This document shows positions 16,748-24,915 of a DNA stretch of 41,557 nucleotides, one piece after another; the stretch's first letter is position 1; every line of letters starts with the position of its first letter. Where the stretch lies: contig CALURX010000018.1 of assembly GCA_944323265.1 (NCBI GenBank), positions 1 through 41,557 on the forward strand, in the 5' to 3' direction. Both the position numbers and the translations under genes were made by a program. The DNA comes from Candidatus Gastranaerophilales bacterium (GTDB taxonomy: Bacteria > Cyanobacteriota > Vampirovibrionia > Gastranaerophilales > Gastranaerophilaceae). The notes under the pieces were generated by a model, which saw only the letters and a program-made list of their open reading frames with translations, did no database searches and had not been told where the DNA came from.

Positions 16748-18817
16748 ATGTCTAATCAACTGGAAAAACTTAAAAATAGTATAAGACAAGAATATCTAAA
16801 GAACTTTGAATTAAACCTGATGAAGTCATCAGGTTTTATTCCAGTTGACAAACGCAAGAACGAATTCTTTGTTATTTTAAATAAGGATAATGCGGAGAAT
16901 AGATCTAAAATTGAAGAAATTATCAAAGAAAAGTTTAGTGGTCTGAGCCCAAAATTTATTCAAATTCCTTCCGGAGACTTTAATGAGGTTTTTGAATCAA
17001 TAAGTTCGCAAGTTACTAATGTTCAAGCGGAAAACCCGCCGGTCGGGCAATCACAAGAAACAGGAACAGCTCCTGAAAGTACTGAGCCTTCGGCGGAAGA
17101 AATGCTTGTGAGTATTGGCTGGATAACACAAAAACAATTAAATGAATGTATGCAGCTTGCACAAAATAGGAATGTGCCTCTGGATGCAATATTTCATGAA
17201 AAAGAATACTTGTCGTATGATAGGATAGTTTCGTATCTTAAGAAGAAATACAATTGCAATGTTGTCTCAAAGTCTAATATTATAGTTGACAAGAGTATTT
17301 TGAAGCTGTTACCGGACGATTTTGTTGAGAAAAAACGTACGGTAATTATGTCAATGGAAGATAACAAACTTGCAGTTGCAATGGTTAATCCTAATGACAA
17401 ATATACAATAAGAGAAATTTCTCTATCTACGGGACGCTCACTTAATGTATATTGTATACCTTATTTTGAATACGAAATGTATTTGAAAGAGTATTTCTTG
17501 CAGAAGAAGAGTGAACAGGCTGCAAAAGAGACTGAAAGAATTATTCAAAGTATTGAAGAAGAAGCGGCTCAGTTTAATAATGAAGAATCCTTGTGGGCAC
17601 AGGTTGAAAAAGAACTGCAAGATGCGAGCGGTAACGTTGCGAAGTTTGTATATAAAATTATTACGGATGCAATTGATGCTAAGGCTTCCGATATTCATAT
17701 TGAGCCGCGTCTTGGTTATTATGTTGTAAGACTTCGTTCTGATGGTATTTTGAAAAAAGTTTTGGAAATCCCGGGCAGTATTGAGCAAGCTGTAATAACT
17801 CGTTTTAAAGTTCTTGCAAGAATGAATATCGCAGAACACAGACGTCCGCAGGACGGTACGTTTTCTATTAAGTATAACGATAGGATGTATGATTTCCGTA
17901 TAAATACATTGCCTGTATCCGGAAAAGAAAAAGTTGTAATCCGTATTTTGGCGCCTGCCGTAAGCTTGAAAGCATCTGGCGATAAAATGGTTATTGCAGG
18001 AGCTGATGAGTCTGATATCCAAAAAATTCATGACATGGTTCAGTCTCCGAATGGTATTATTCTGACATCGGGTCCTACAGGTTCCGGTAAAACAACAACG
18101 CTTTATACGATTCTTAAGTCTTTAAACAAAGAAGATGTAAATATTACAACGATTGAGGATCCTATAGAAATTAAGCTCGAAGGTATCAACCAGTCTCAGG
18201 TAAACCCTAAGGCTGATATTACATTCGCTTCTTGTATGAGAGCTATTTTAAGACAGGACCCTGATATCATTCTTATCGGTGAAATCCGTGACTTTGAAAC
18301 ATTAGAAGTTGCAATTTCTGCGGCTTTAACAGGTCACCTTGTATTAAGCACAGTTCACACAAACTCTGCAGCTGCTACGGTTACTCGTTTGATTGAAATG
18401 GGTGCAAAAGATTATCTTGTATCTTCAACGTTGACAGGTGTTATCGCTCAGCGTCTTGTAAGGAGGCTCTGTGACAGCTGTAAAGAAGGGTATTTCCCGA
18501 CAGAAGAAGAAGTAAAGCATATTACTACTAATCCTAAAATGCAGCAACAGCTCTTAAAGACAAAATTATATAGAAAAAAAGGCTGTAAGGATTGCGGGTA
18601 TTTAGGTTATACAGGTCGTTTAGGTATTTATGAAGTTATGCCTATAACAAGAGAAATTAAGAAATTAATTGCACAAGGTGCGCATGATATTGAAATTGAA
18701 GAAGCTGCAGTTGCTGCAGGTATGAAAACCCTTAAGTATTCTTGCCTCAACCATATTATAGAGGGTGTCACTACAACTAGTGAATTTATAAGGGTATTGG
18801 GTTACGCTAATGAATAA
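16748..18817 (+). CDS. Pilus assembly/secretion ATPase (PilB/GspE)
   Basis: Hexameric ATPase that powers pilin polymerisation, 689 residues. The first 100 residues are a non-canonical extension, followed by a GspE N-terminal (MshEN-like) domain at about 115-250. The catalytic core has GPTGSGKTTTLY near residue 441 (Walker A), an Asp box TTIEDPIEI, Walker B ILIGEIRD and a His box GHLVLSTVHTN. Near the C-terminus a CDSC...CKDC zinc site is typical of extension ATPases and absent from retraction ATPases. No PilT-like gene is present in the window. Confidence 0.93.
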   Translation: MSNQLEKLKNSIRQEYLKNFELNLMKSSGFIPVDKRKNEFFVILNKDNAENRSKIEEIIKEKFSGLSPKFIQIPSGDFNEVFESISSQVTNVQAENPPVGQSQETGTAPESTEPSAEEMLVSIGWITQKQLNECMQLAQNRNVPLDAIFHEKEYLSYDRIVSYLKKKYNCNVVSKSNIIVDKSILKLLPDDFVEKKRTVIMSMEDNKLAVAMVNPNDKYTIREISLSTGRSLNVYCIPYFEYEMYLKEYFLQKKSEQAAKETERIIQSIEEEAAQFNNEESLWAQVEKELQDASGNVAKFVYKIITDAIDAKASDIHIEPRLGYYVVRLRSDGILKKVLEIPGSIEQAVITRFKVLARMNIAEHRRPQDGTFSIKYNDRMYDFRINTLPVSGKEKVVIRILAPAVSLKASGDKMVIAGADESDIQKIHDMVQSPNGIILTSGPTGSGKTTTLYTILKSLNKEDVNITTIEDPIEIKLEGINQSQVNPKADITFASCMRAILRQDPDIILIGEIRDFETLEVAISAALTGHLVLSTVHTNSAAATVTRLIEMGAKDYLVSSTLTGVIAQRLVRRLCDSCKEGYFPTEEEVKHITTNPKMQQQLLKTKLYRKKGCKDCGYLGYTGRLGIYEVMPITREIKKLIAQGAHDIEIEEAAVAAGMKTLKYSCLNHIIEGVTTTSEFIRVLGYANE

Positions 18818-18833
18818 ATAAGAAGAGGTTTAT

Positions 18834-20033
18834 ATGCCAATATACAGTTATACAGCACTGAAACAAGGAAAGGAAGTTGTAAGGGGAGAAATTACAGCAT
18901 CTGATCTTAAGGACGCCAGAGATGTCATTCGTAAAATGGGCTTGGTTCCTACAAAGATTAGTGAATACAATGATACGAAACAGAAAAAAGCTGCACGTAT
19001 TGCATCATTGTCTCTGAGTGAAAAAATTGATTTTCTGTCAACATTGCAAATCCTTCTTTCTTCAGGTATCCCTGCTGTAGAATCGTTGATGTTTATGGAG
19101 CAGGAAGCTGCAAAGGCAAAGATTAGAAATATGTCAAAAATTTTAAAGACGCAAATTATGGCAGGTTCGACCTTTGCTGATACTTTGGCACGTTATCCTC
19201 AGGTTTTCGGATATATATTTATTGGTTTGATAAAGGCTGGTGAAGAATCCGGTGAATTGGAAAAGACATTAGGACGTATGAAAGACTTGCTTCAAAAGCA
19301 GGCGAATATTAAAGGTAAAGTTATTGGTACTTTGATGTATCCGGCCTTTGTAGTTGTATTGGCCTTTTGTATTACTTTGGTAATGTTATTATTTGTATTT
19401 CCGACATTTAAAGGAATGTTTGAGGCGCAAGACAAGGCTTTACCTCTTATTACTTCATTGATGATTAATGCTGGTGATTATTTAAAAACTTATTGGTTTA
19501 CAATACCTATATTTATAGTTGTATTTGTTGCCTTCTGTTTTATCATGGTAAACTGGCAGCCAGCAAGAAATGTTTTGGATAAGTTGGTATTGAAAATACC
19601 TTTGTTTAATAATTTAATATTGTATGCAAACTATTCAAACTTTTTGTCAGTATTAAGTGTTTCTTATGATGCAGGTATTCCGATTGTAGACTGTCTGCAT
19701 TTGGGTGTTGTAACTTTGACTAATTCAGTATTAAGAAATAAAATGAGCGGAGCTATTGTAAAGGTTCAACAAGGTATGCAGGTATCTCAGGCTTTGCGTT
19801 CTACTAAAGTTGTTCCGAGAATGCTGCTGTTTATGATAGCAACAGGTGAGCAGTCAGGTCGTTTGGGAGATATGCTTGAAAAAGGTGTAAACTTCCTTGA
19901 TAAAACTCTTGACAGCATTATTGATACAATGACAAAGATGATTGAACCAATCATGCTTCTTGTAATCGGTAGTATTGTATTGGTAATGGCTCTGGCACTA
20001 TATCTGCCTTTATTCCAGTCCTACATGAGCTAA
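18834..20033 (+). CDS. Pilus/secretion inner-membrane platform protein (PilC/GspF)
   Basis: Polytopic platform protein, 399 residues. The N-terminal motif YSYTALKQGKEVVRGEI and two T2SSF domains (about 60-185 and 265-390) each carry membrane helices; GxGExSG-like motifs appear as AGEESGELEKTL and TGEQSGRLGDML. The AAGAGG ribosome site is good. Its stop codon forms TAATG with a possible micro-ORF. It completes the GspC-GspD-GspE-GspF core order. Confidence 0.94.
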   Translation: MPIYSYTALKQGKEVVRGEITASDLKDARDVIRKMGLVPTKISEYNDTKQKKAARIASLSLSEKIDFLSTLQILLSSGIPAVESLMFMEQEAAKAKIRNMSKILKTQIMAGSTFADTLARYPQVFGYIFIGLIKAGEESGELEKTLGRMKDLLQKQANIKGKVIGTLMYPAFVVVLAFCITLVMLLFVFPTFKGMFEAQDKALPLITSLMINAGDYLKTYWFTIPIFIVVFVAFCFIMVNWQPARNVLDKLVLKIPLFNNLILYANYSNFLSVLSVSYDAGIPIVDCLHLGVVTLTNSVLRNKMSGAIVKVQQGMQVSQALRSTKVVPRMLLFMIATGEQSGRLGDMLEKGVNFLDKTLDSIIDTMTKMIEPIMLLVIGSIVLVMALALYLPLFQSYMS

Positions 20034-20110
20034 TGATTGGTAAAGGGGGTAAATATTTATCCGGTAAAATTCCCGCAGTAAACGATAATCAAAAGAGTGA
20101 GAAAATTTAG
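20033..20110 (+). CDS. Possible micro-ORF of 25 codons between pilC and the next gene
   Basis: The ATG overlaps the pilC stop (TAATG) and the TAG is directly followed by the ATG at 20111, so the frame fills the gap exactly. The product begins MIGKGGKYLSGKIPAVNDNQ. The one-base overlap mimics the frr/cdsA and cdsA/rnc junctions. No family or codon test supports it; it may only be a coupling device. Confidence 0.35.
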   Translation: MIGKGGKYLSGKIPAVNDNQKSEKI

Positions 20111-20392
20111 ATGGAAAACAACGAAATTTTAGAATTAACAACATCTTCTTGGAGAGAAAAGGTTTATATAGAAACTGCTGAATATATAATCAGAGGCTAT
20201 GTTTTTATGCCGAAGATTGGTAAAAAGAGCAGATTATTGTCTGAGATATTAAATACCAATAAACAGTTTATTGCAGTAAAGAATTGTACTATAGAGTCAA
20301 AGCTGAATCCGCAGCGTGAAGTAGAAGAGCATGAGTTTTTGCAGGTAAATATCTCTACAATTCTTTTGATGAGACCGTTGTATGAAGACTAA
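20111..20392 (+). CDS. Small conserved-looking protein, DUF6812-like (tentative)
   Basis: 93 residues, soluble and mostly beta. The pattern of an early YIETAEYIIRGYVFMP segment, then RLLSEILNTNKQFIAVKNC recalls a small uncharacterised family of single-domain proteins (DUF6812, from memory only). It lies at the end of the pilus operon and overlaps the downstream SDR by 11 bp, so it is probably co-transcribed with both. Confidence 0.6.
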   Translation: MENNEILELTTSSWREKVYIETAEYIIRGYVFMPKIGKKSRLLSEILNTNKQFIAVKNCTIESKLNPQREVEEHEFLQVNISTILLMRPLYED

Positions 20393-21203
20393 GACTTATG
20401 TAATAACAGGTTCTGCATCTGGTATTGGAAGGGCATTACTTGATAGGTTAGCTTCTGATAATGTGATTTTTGCGGGTTATAGGAATAAAGAACATTTAGC
20501 GATGCTGGAGAAAATTTCTCCTAATATTTATCCTTTTTATATTGATTATTCTAAGCCGGAAACAATACGTCTGGCAGCGGATTACTTGCTGTCAAAGTGT
20601 ACAAAAGTTGACACATTGATTAATATAGCAGGCTGTGTGGTGGCCGGGCCTGTTGAAAAAATTGACATGAACGAGATTAGAAGACAGTTTGATGTTAATG
20701 TTTTCGGGCATCTTGAACTCACTCAATGTTTGGCAGAAATTTTGAACGGCGGGAGGATTATTAACATAAGTTCAATGGCAAGTTTTGGAATATTTCCTTT
20801 TATATCTCCATATTGCGCTTCAAAAAAATGCCTTGATATGTTTTTTAATTCATTTCTTATAGAAAACAAACGTAATATAAAAGTTATCTCGATAAAGCCT
20901 GGGGTAATTGCGACACCTCTGTGGGGAAAATCTGTTGATGAGAATTCAAAAAATATTGATAAATGTATCGGGTATGAAGCAGAGATGAGATTCTTAATCA
21001 ATAATGCACTAAAAAATGCTAAGGCAGGTTTGAGTGTTGAAAAGGTTGTTGACGTGATACTTAAGGCTGATAGGGCAAAGAATCCGAAGCTTTCTTATAC
21101 TGTCGGAAAAGACGCATTTTTTGCATCTCAAATATCAAAGCTTCCTCAAGGATTGGTTAACAAGCTGGTAAAACTCGGACTAAAAGCGCGAGTTAAGGGA
21201 TAA
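20382..21203 (+). CDS. Short-chain dehydrogenase/reductase
   Basis: NAD(P)-dependent oxidoreductase of unknown substrate, 273 residues. The nucleotide-binding TGSASGIG lies at 9-16, NIAG at 81-84, the catalytic Ser in NISSMAS at about 130, and YCASK (Tyr144, Lys148), with a C-terminal substrate lid. It is a classical SDR; the family is too broad to name the reaction. It overlaps the preceding small gene by 11 bp. Confidence 0.9.
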   Translation: MKTKTYVITGSASGIGRALLDRLASDNVIFAGYRNKEHLAMLEKISPNIYPFYIDYSKPETIRLAADYLLSKCTKVDTLINIAGCVVAGPVEKIDMNEIRRQFDVNVFGHLELTQCLAEILNGGRIINISSMASFGIFPFISPYCASKKCLDMFFNSFLIENKRNIKVISIKPGVIATPLWGKSVDENSKNIDKCIGYEAEMRFLINNALKNAKAGLSVEKVVDVILKADRAKNPKLSYTVGKDAFFASQISKLPQGLVNKLVKLGLKARVKG

Positions 21204-21235
21204 AAAAAAGACCTTGTGTATTTGTAACCAAGGCC
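21202..21235 (-). terminator. Terminator-like hairpin facing the minus strand, no gene in front
   Basis: Read on the minus strand, GGCCTTG and CAAGGTC pair (one G-U) and are followed by T8. No minus-strand gene ends here; the next genes on both sides are on the plus strand. It could end an unannotated small RNA, or be chance. Confidence 0.35.
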
Positions 21236-21355
21236 TGTCCGTTTAAATAAGAAGAGAGAGCTTTATATATTTATAAAAAATGGTGAAAATTTTTTTTGCT
21301 AGTTAAAAGTCAAATTTGTTACAAAACTTAATAAAATTGTGATAAAATTAAATAT

Positions 21356-21384
21356 GAACATTTTTTTTCTAAATTCGTTATAAT
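21356..21384 (+). promoter_or_regulatory. Candidate promoter of the anti-sigma/sigma cassette, possibly ECF-type
   Basis: A GAACA box is followed by a T-tract and, about 15 nt later, CGTTA, the arrangement many ECF sigma factors use. A TATAAT at 21379-21384 overlaps it, so housekeeping transcription is also possible. Confidence 0.4.
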
Positions 21385-21409
21385 AGTATAGAAACCAAAA
21401 GGTGTAAAA

Positions 21410-21757
21410 ATGGATAATAAATGTTCAAAATATGAAGGATTATTTATTTTCTCCGATGAAGAAACTTTGAAGGAGCACGTCGCACAGTGCGAAGAGTGCC
21501 GTGCAGAACAGGACAAGATGGACAAAGTTTCTGCCCTTATAGATGAGGTTAAGTTTCATTATTACAAAAAGCGCAAAATGATGCCAAAACTCAGAGCGGT
21601 TTGTGCTGTCGCTTTACTGCTTTTCTCCACTTTAACACTGGGAATTGCAGTAAATGATGAAGATTTAATGGATACAATAAGGTACGGAGAAACGCTGTCT
21701 GCTGAGGATTTGGGCTTCCCTGTAGATTCTTACGGACTGCTGATGGTGGATGAATGA
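21410..21757 (+). CDS. Zinc-finger anti-sigma factor, membrane-anchored
   Basis: 115 residues. An N-terminal ZAS-type motif (Cys5, His23-x3-Cys27-x2-Cys30), a basic stretch, a single transmembrane helix at about 64-83, and a short extracytoplasmic tail. Such proteins hold an ECF sigma factor inactive until an envelope signal. The gene precedes its sigma factor and overlaps it by 4 bp (ATGA); in many ECF operons the sigma gene comes first. Confidence 0.82.
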   Translation: MDNKCSKYEGLFIFSDEETLKEHVAQCEECRAEQDKMDKVSALIDEVKFHYYKKRKMMPKLRAVCAVALLLFSTLTLGIAVNDEDLMDTIRYGETLSAEDLGFPVDSYGLLMVDE

Positions 21758-22257
21758 ACTTTAACGAAATAATTAAAGCGAACAAACAGAACGTTAAAAA
21801 TATAATAAGATTAATAACCAAACAGGATAATGAAGACTTGGAACAGGAAGTCTACATTAAACTGTGGAAAAATGCAGACAAGTACGAAGAAAGGGGTTCT
21901 TTTAAAAGCTGGGTTAATACAATCGCTAAGAATACTTCAAAAGATTACCTGAAATCCGCGGTAGTCAGGAATGAACAGAATTCCACATCTGATGATTTTG
22001 TATTAACAAGCATACAAGACAAAAAAATATCTCCTGAAGGCAGGATTCTGGAGACAGAACGCCAAAAAAGAATTATCAAAGCAATAGATTCTTTGAAACC
22101 GAAATTTAGAGAAGTGATAATGCTTTGTGAAATTTACGGATATACTTACGAAGACGCGTCAAAAAGGTTAAACTGTCCAATAGGTACTATAAAATCAAGA
22201 ATTTATAATGCAAAAAAAGAGTTAGCAGAAGTCCTGAGTGACTTCATGAATGAATAG
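21754..22257 (+). CDS. ECF-type RNA polymerase sigma factor
   Basis: 167 residues. Region 2 contains EDLEQEVYIKLWKN and SFKSWVNTIAKNTSKDYL. Region 4 contains LKPKFREVIMLCEIYGYTYE and CPIGTIKSRIYNAKKEL, the recognition helix-turn-helix. There is no region 1 or 3, as expected for ECF factors. It is translationally coupled to the anti-sigma gene and followed 11 bp later by a Spy-like periplasmic protein. It probably directs envelope-stress transcription. Confidence 0.92.
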   Translation: MNFNEIIKANKQNVKNIIRLITKQDNEDLEQEVYIKLWKNADKYEERGSFKSWVNTIAKNTSKDYLKSAVVRNEQNSTSDDFVLTSIQDKKISPEGRILETERQKRIIKAIDSLKPKFREVIMLCEIYGYTYEDASKRLNCPIGTIKSRIYNAKKELAEVLSDFMNE

Positions 22258-22268
22258 AGAGGTACGGA

Positions 22269-22856
22269 ATGAAAAAATTAGCAATCTTAATGTGTGCAAT
22301 GTGCGTTGCAGTATCAGCCGCAAATGCTGCCGAAACTAACCAAACAACAACGGCAGTAACAACAGAGACAAAGCCGGCTGTAGAAACACCTAAAACAAAT
22401 GAAGGTATCCAGCAGCCGACAGTAAGAGAAGAACTGATAAAAATGAAAAAAGCAAGAGAAGCTGCTTTTGAACAGAAACTTGGGCTTACTGACGAACAAA
22501 AAATTAAGGCAAAAGAAATCAGACTCGAAGGTCATAAAAAGATGAAGCCGATAGTAGAACAGATTTTTGCCAAGAAACAGGAAGCAAAAATGGTAAAAAT
22601 GTCAAGAATGGCAGTTCAAATGCAGGAAGAAAAACTTGCTGTAATTGATAAAGAAATTGCTGATCTGGAAAAACAGGCAAATGAAATCAGAAAACAAAAT
22701 ATGAAACAGTTTGAATCAATTCTTACACGCGACCAGCGCAAGATATTGAAACAAATGAAAAAAGAAGGCAGAGAAAGATTTGAGCAGCAACGCAAAAGCC
22801 GTCCTTGTCCGCCGCCAAATCAGGAAAAAGTAGTTCCTCCGGAAGCTGAAAAGTAA
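22269..22856 (+). CDS. Spy/CpxP-like periplasmic LTxxQ protein
   Basis: 195 residues with a signal peptide cut after about residue 20 (VSAANAAE). A Thr-rich linker is followed by a long helical region carrying two LTxxQ motifs, LTDEQ and LTRDQ, the hallmark of the Spy/CpxP family, and a proline/charged tail. Family members are periplasmic chaperones or stress sensors. Its place behind a sigma/anti-sigma pair suggests a third, sensing or target, element of the cassette. Confidence 0.82.
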   Translation: MKKLAILMCAMCVAVSAANAAETNQTTTAVTTETKPAVETPKTNEGIQQPTVREELIKMKKAREAAFEQKLGLTDEQKIKAKEIRLEGHKKMKPIVEQIFAKKQEAKMVKMSRMAVQMQEEKLAVIDKEIADLEKQANEIRKQNMKQFESILTRDQRKILKQMKKEGRERFEQQRKSRPCPPPNQEKVVPPEAEK

Positions 22857-22871
22857 ACAAATTAAACAAAA

Positions 22872-22905
22872 ATACCGGCCTATAAATAATAGGCCGGTAT
22901 TTTTA
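22872..22905. terminator. Bidirectional terminator between the Spy-like gene and the HEAT-repeat gene
   Basis: A 12-bp perfect stem (ATACCGGCCTAT with its complement, 5-nt loop) is followed by T5 on the plus strand and flanked by A-rich sequence on the other side, so it can serve both convergent genes. Confidence 0.9.
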
Positions 22906-22918
22906 CGCTTATTTTTTA

Positions 22919-24190
22919 TTAGTTATTTCTATTGATTCTTTCAAGTGCTCTATTTGCTGTGTAGGCAACCTCAGGATTACTGTCTGCTTGTGCAAGCGTA
23001 AACAGAGTTGTCATTTCTTCTTTGTATTCCGGTCTTTGTATGTGTCTAAGAGCGTCAATTGCTGCAATTTTTACTCCTGCGTTAGGACTGTATCTGAGAG
23101 CATCAACCATTGCGGAAGTACCCGGAATATCTGTCATCGGAACTATATTTCCTGTTTGTTTTTCAACTTCATCTGTATATACCTTAGCTAAGATTGCGAT
23201 TGTATACAGTGCGTATTCTTTGTTACGTTCAGCCTGCTCCATCGGAGAAATCTCGTTTGCAAGCGCTACTTCCTGTTCTGTCAGACGGAATGGCAATTGT
23301 ATTTGAGCCTGCGGGTTTGCAGCACTGTTTTCGAGTGCAACATAATTTGCCATCAATTTTCTTCTTGCATTAACCTGTTCATTGGTTGGTGCTGCAAGCT
23401 GAGTTGTATCTTTCTTGGTAATATCAATAAGAGTTGCAAATACATCTCTTACAATATATGGAACTGCATTTTCAGGGTTATCTAGAGAAATTCTTGCAAT
23501 TTCTTCCATCTGCTGAGCCTGAATATCAAAGTCTTGGTTTGTAAGATTTTCTATAACCAGCGGAATATCAACTTCCGGTTTTATTTCTTCGCCCGGGATG
23601 ATTTCAGGTCTCTTTAATTCAACCTGTTTTGTTTCTTCTTCCATTATTTTTACATCATCAGGAATGGCATCAACATCCTCTTCAATCGGAATTTCTTCTG
23701 CCTTCACTTCAGGAGCTTTTTCTGCTTCAACTGTTGTGTATGCAGGAGCCGGCGGTTCAGGCTTTGTTATTTCTTCTTTCAAGACAGGAGCTTTATCCTC
23801 CGGAGCTTCATTTTCTTCTGCAGTTCCTACTTCTTCTTCATCCTCATCATCATTTTCAACTTCCAGCTCAATTTCTGCTTCTACAGTATTCTTAGGCAGA
23901 ATAACATTTGTTGTCTGGTAAGCAATAGTCGGGAATCCTGCAGGAAGCGGAATCTGGCGGATGTTTGCCATATCATAAGTTATAGGCCCCTGTGCTTCCG
24001 GATACGTATATATAGGTTTGGTATTCACCTCCGGCGAATCAATATTCAGGTCAACCGCATTAAATTGCCCTTCATTTGCGTTATTCTCGTTATCAGAAGG
24101 TGCATTGACCATCGGGTGAGTTATATTAATTTTTACAGCGCTGTATACAGGCTGGTTTATTCTGTTATTAAAATCCGGAGATTGTACCAT
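22919..24190 (-). CDS. HEAT-repeat protein with acidic/proline-rich linker
   Basis: 423 residues from the ATG at 24190, chosen because AAAGGAAG lies 7 bp upstream; an earlier ATG at 24211 lacks a site. The N-terminal 90 residues contain FNNRINQPVYSAVKINITHP. A low-complexity acidic and proline-rich linker with EVENDDEDEEEV follows. The C-terminal half is helical, with HEAT-type repeats at the end (VKIAAIDALRHIQRPEYKEE and NPEVAYTANRALERI). No signal peptide. It probably scaffolds protein contacts. It is last in a minus-strand cluster behind motA, motB and the RNase H-like gene. Confidence 0.75.
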   Translation of the reverse strand: MVQSPDFNNRINQPVYSAVKINITHPMVNAPSDNENNANEGQFNAVDLNIDSPEVNTKPIYTYPEAQGPITYDMANIRQIPLPAGFPTIAYQTTNVILPKNTVEAEIELEVENDDEDEEEVGTAEENEAPEDKAPVLKEEITKPEPPAPAYTTVEAEKAPEVKAEEIPIEEDVDAIPDDVKIMEEETKQVELKRPEIIPGEEIKPEVDIPLVIENLTNQDFDIQAQQMEEIARISLDNPENAVPYIVRDVFATLIDITKKDTTQLAAPTNEQVNARRKLMANYVALENSAANPQAQIQLPFRLTEQEVALANEISPMEQAERNKEYALYTIAILAKVYTDEVEKQTGNIVPMTDIPGTSAMVDALRYSPNAGVKIAAIDALRHIQRPEYKEEMTTLFTLAQADSNPEVAYTANRALERINRNN

Positions 24191-24312
24191 ATTTATACTT
24201 CCTTTCCACACATATATGTATGCTGTATTAACGTACGTAAATATAAAAAATTGCCCTAATCAGAAAAATCCTTTACAATTTTTTACATGCTAACACAAAT
24301 ATTCTAAAACCG

Positions 24313-24915
24313 TTAGAGGTTAATAACGCTAAGTCCTCTAAATTCAAAAATCTCCTGCGTATTATTCTTAAGCTTTTCTTCTGCAAGCAAAACTCCGACT
24401 ATTGCTTCCAGCTGTGCAACAGGCATCATGTTTACAGGAAGCTCATCAAAGCCGTATTCGTATTTTAATGTTGATTGAAGAAATTTACAATCAGCAGAAG
24501 AACGCTCCTTGTAGTTGGAATAAAGATTAAACTTCTGGCGTGTCAGATAAACTTCAAATCTGGAAATATCAACTCCCTGCTCTTTTAGTTTTAAGAACAA
24601 ATCACTTCCGCGTGTTGAAAACCTTTGTGTCCAATTGTCACGGTTCAAAAAGTGATTTTCGTTTGTCTGAACCATCTGATAAGGCTTGGATAAAACTCTC
24701 CACTTACCTTCCAGCATCGTATTATCCCAGGGAAGAGATACACAGATGACGGAATTTTTGAGTGAAGTATAATTATCAAAAAATAATTGTACATCATTCA
24801 TTGAAAACAATTTATCAACGTAAATCAGTTTTCCTGTTGCAATTTCTCTTACAGCAACACCGCTTTCGATTGCAGAACCTGCCCCGAGCGATAAACCTAC
24901 AGAATGTGTTATCAT
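24313..24915 (-). CDS. Hypothetical protein, possibly RNase H-like/actin-like fold
   Basis: 200 residues. It opens VGLSLGAGSAIESGVAVREI, then has VICVSLPWD near residue 58 and a C-terminal helix with AQLEAIVGVLLAEEKL. This order of a beta-strand with small residues and a late helix recalls DUF429/RNase H-fold proteins, but catalytic acids are not clearly identifiable. The start overlaps the motB stop by 4 bp, so it is translationally coupled to motB. Confidence 0.55.
   Translation of the reverse strand: MITHSVGLSLGAGSAIESGVAVREIATGKLIYVDKLFSMNDVQLFFDNYTSLKNSVICVSLPWDNTMLEGKWRVLSKPYQMVQTNENHFLNRDNWTQRFSTRGSDLFLKLKEQGVDISRFEVYLTRQKFNLYSNYKERSSADCKFLQSTLKYEYGFDELPVNMMPVAQLEAIVGVLLAEEKLKNNTQEIFEFRGLSVINL

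Noticed and set aside
17438-18031. 197-codon minus-strand frame inside the PilB gene
   Set aside because: Antisense of a well-supported ATPase gene; Cys/Phe/Asn-rich composition is typical of a shadow frame.
23598-23921. Ser-rich plus-strand frame opposite the HEAT-repeat gene
   Set aside because: It mirrors the Glu-rich linker of the real gene (GAA/GAG read as TTC/TCC/TCT).
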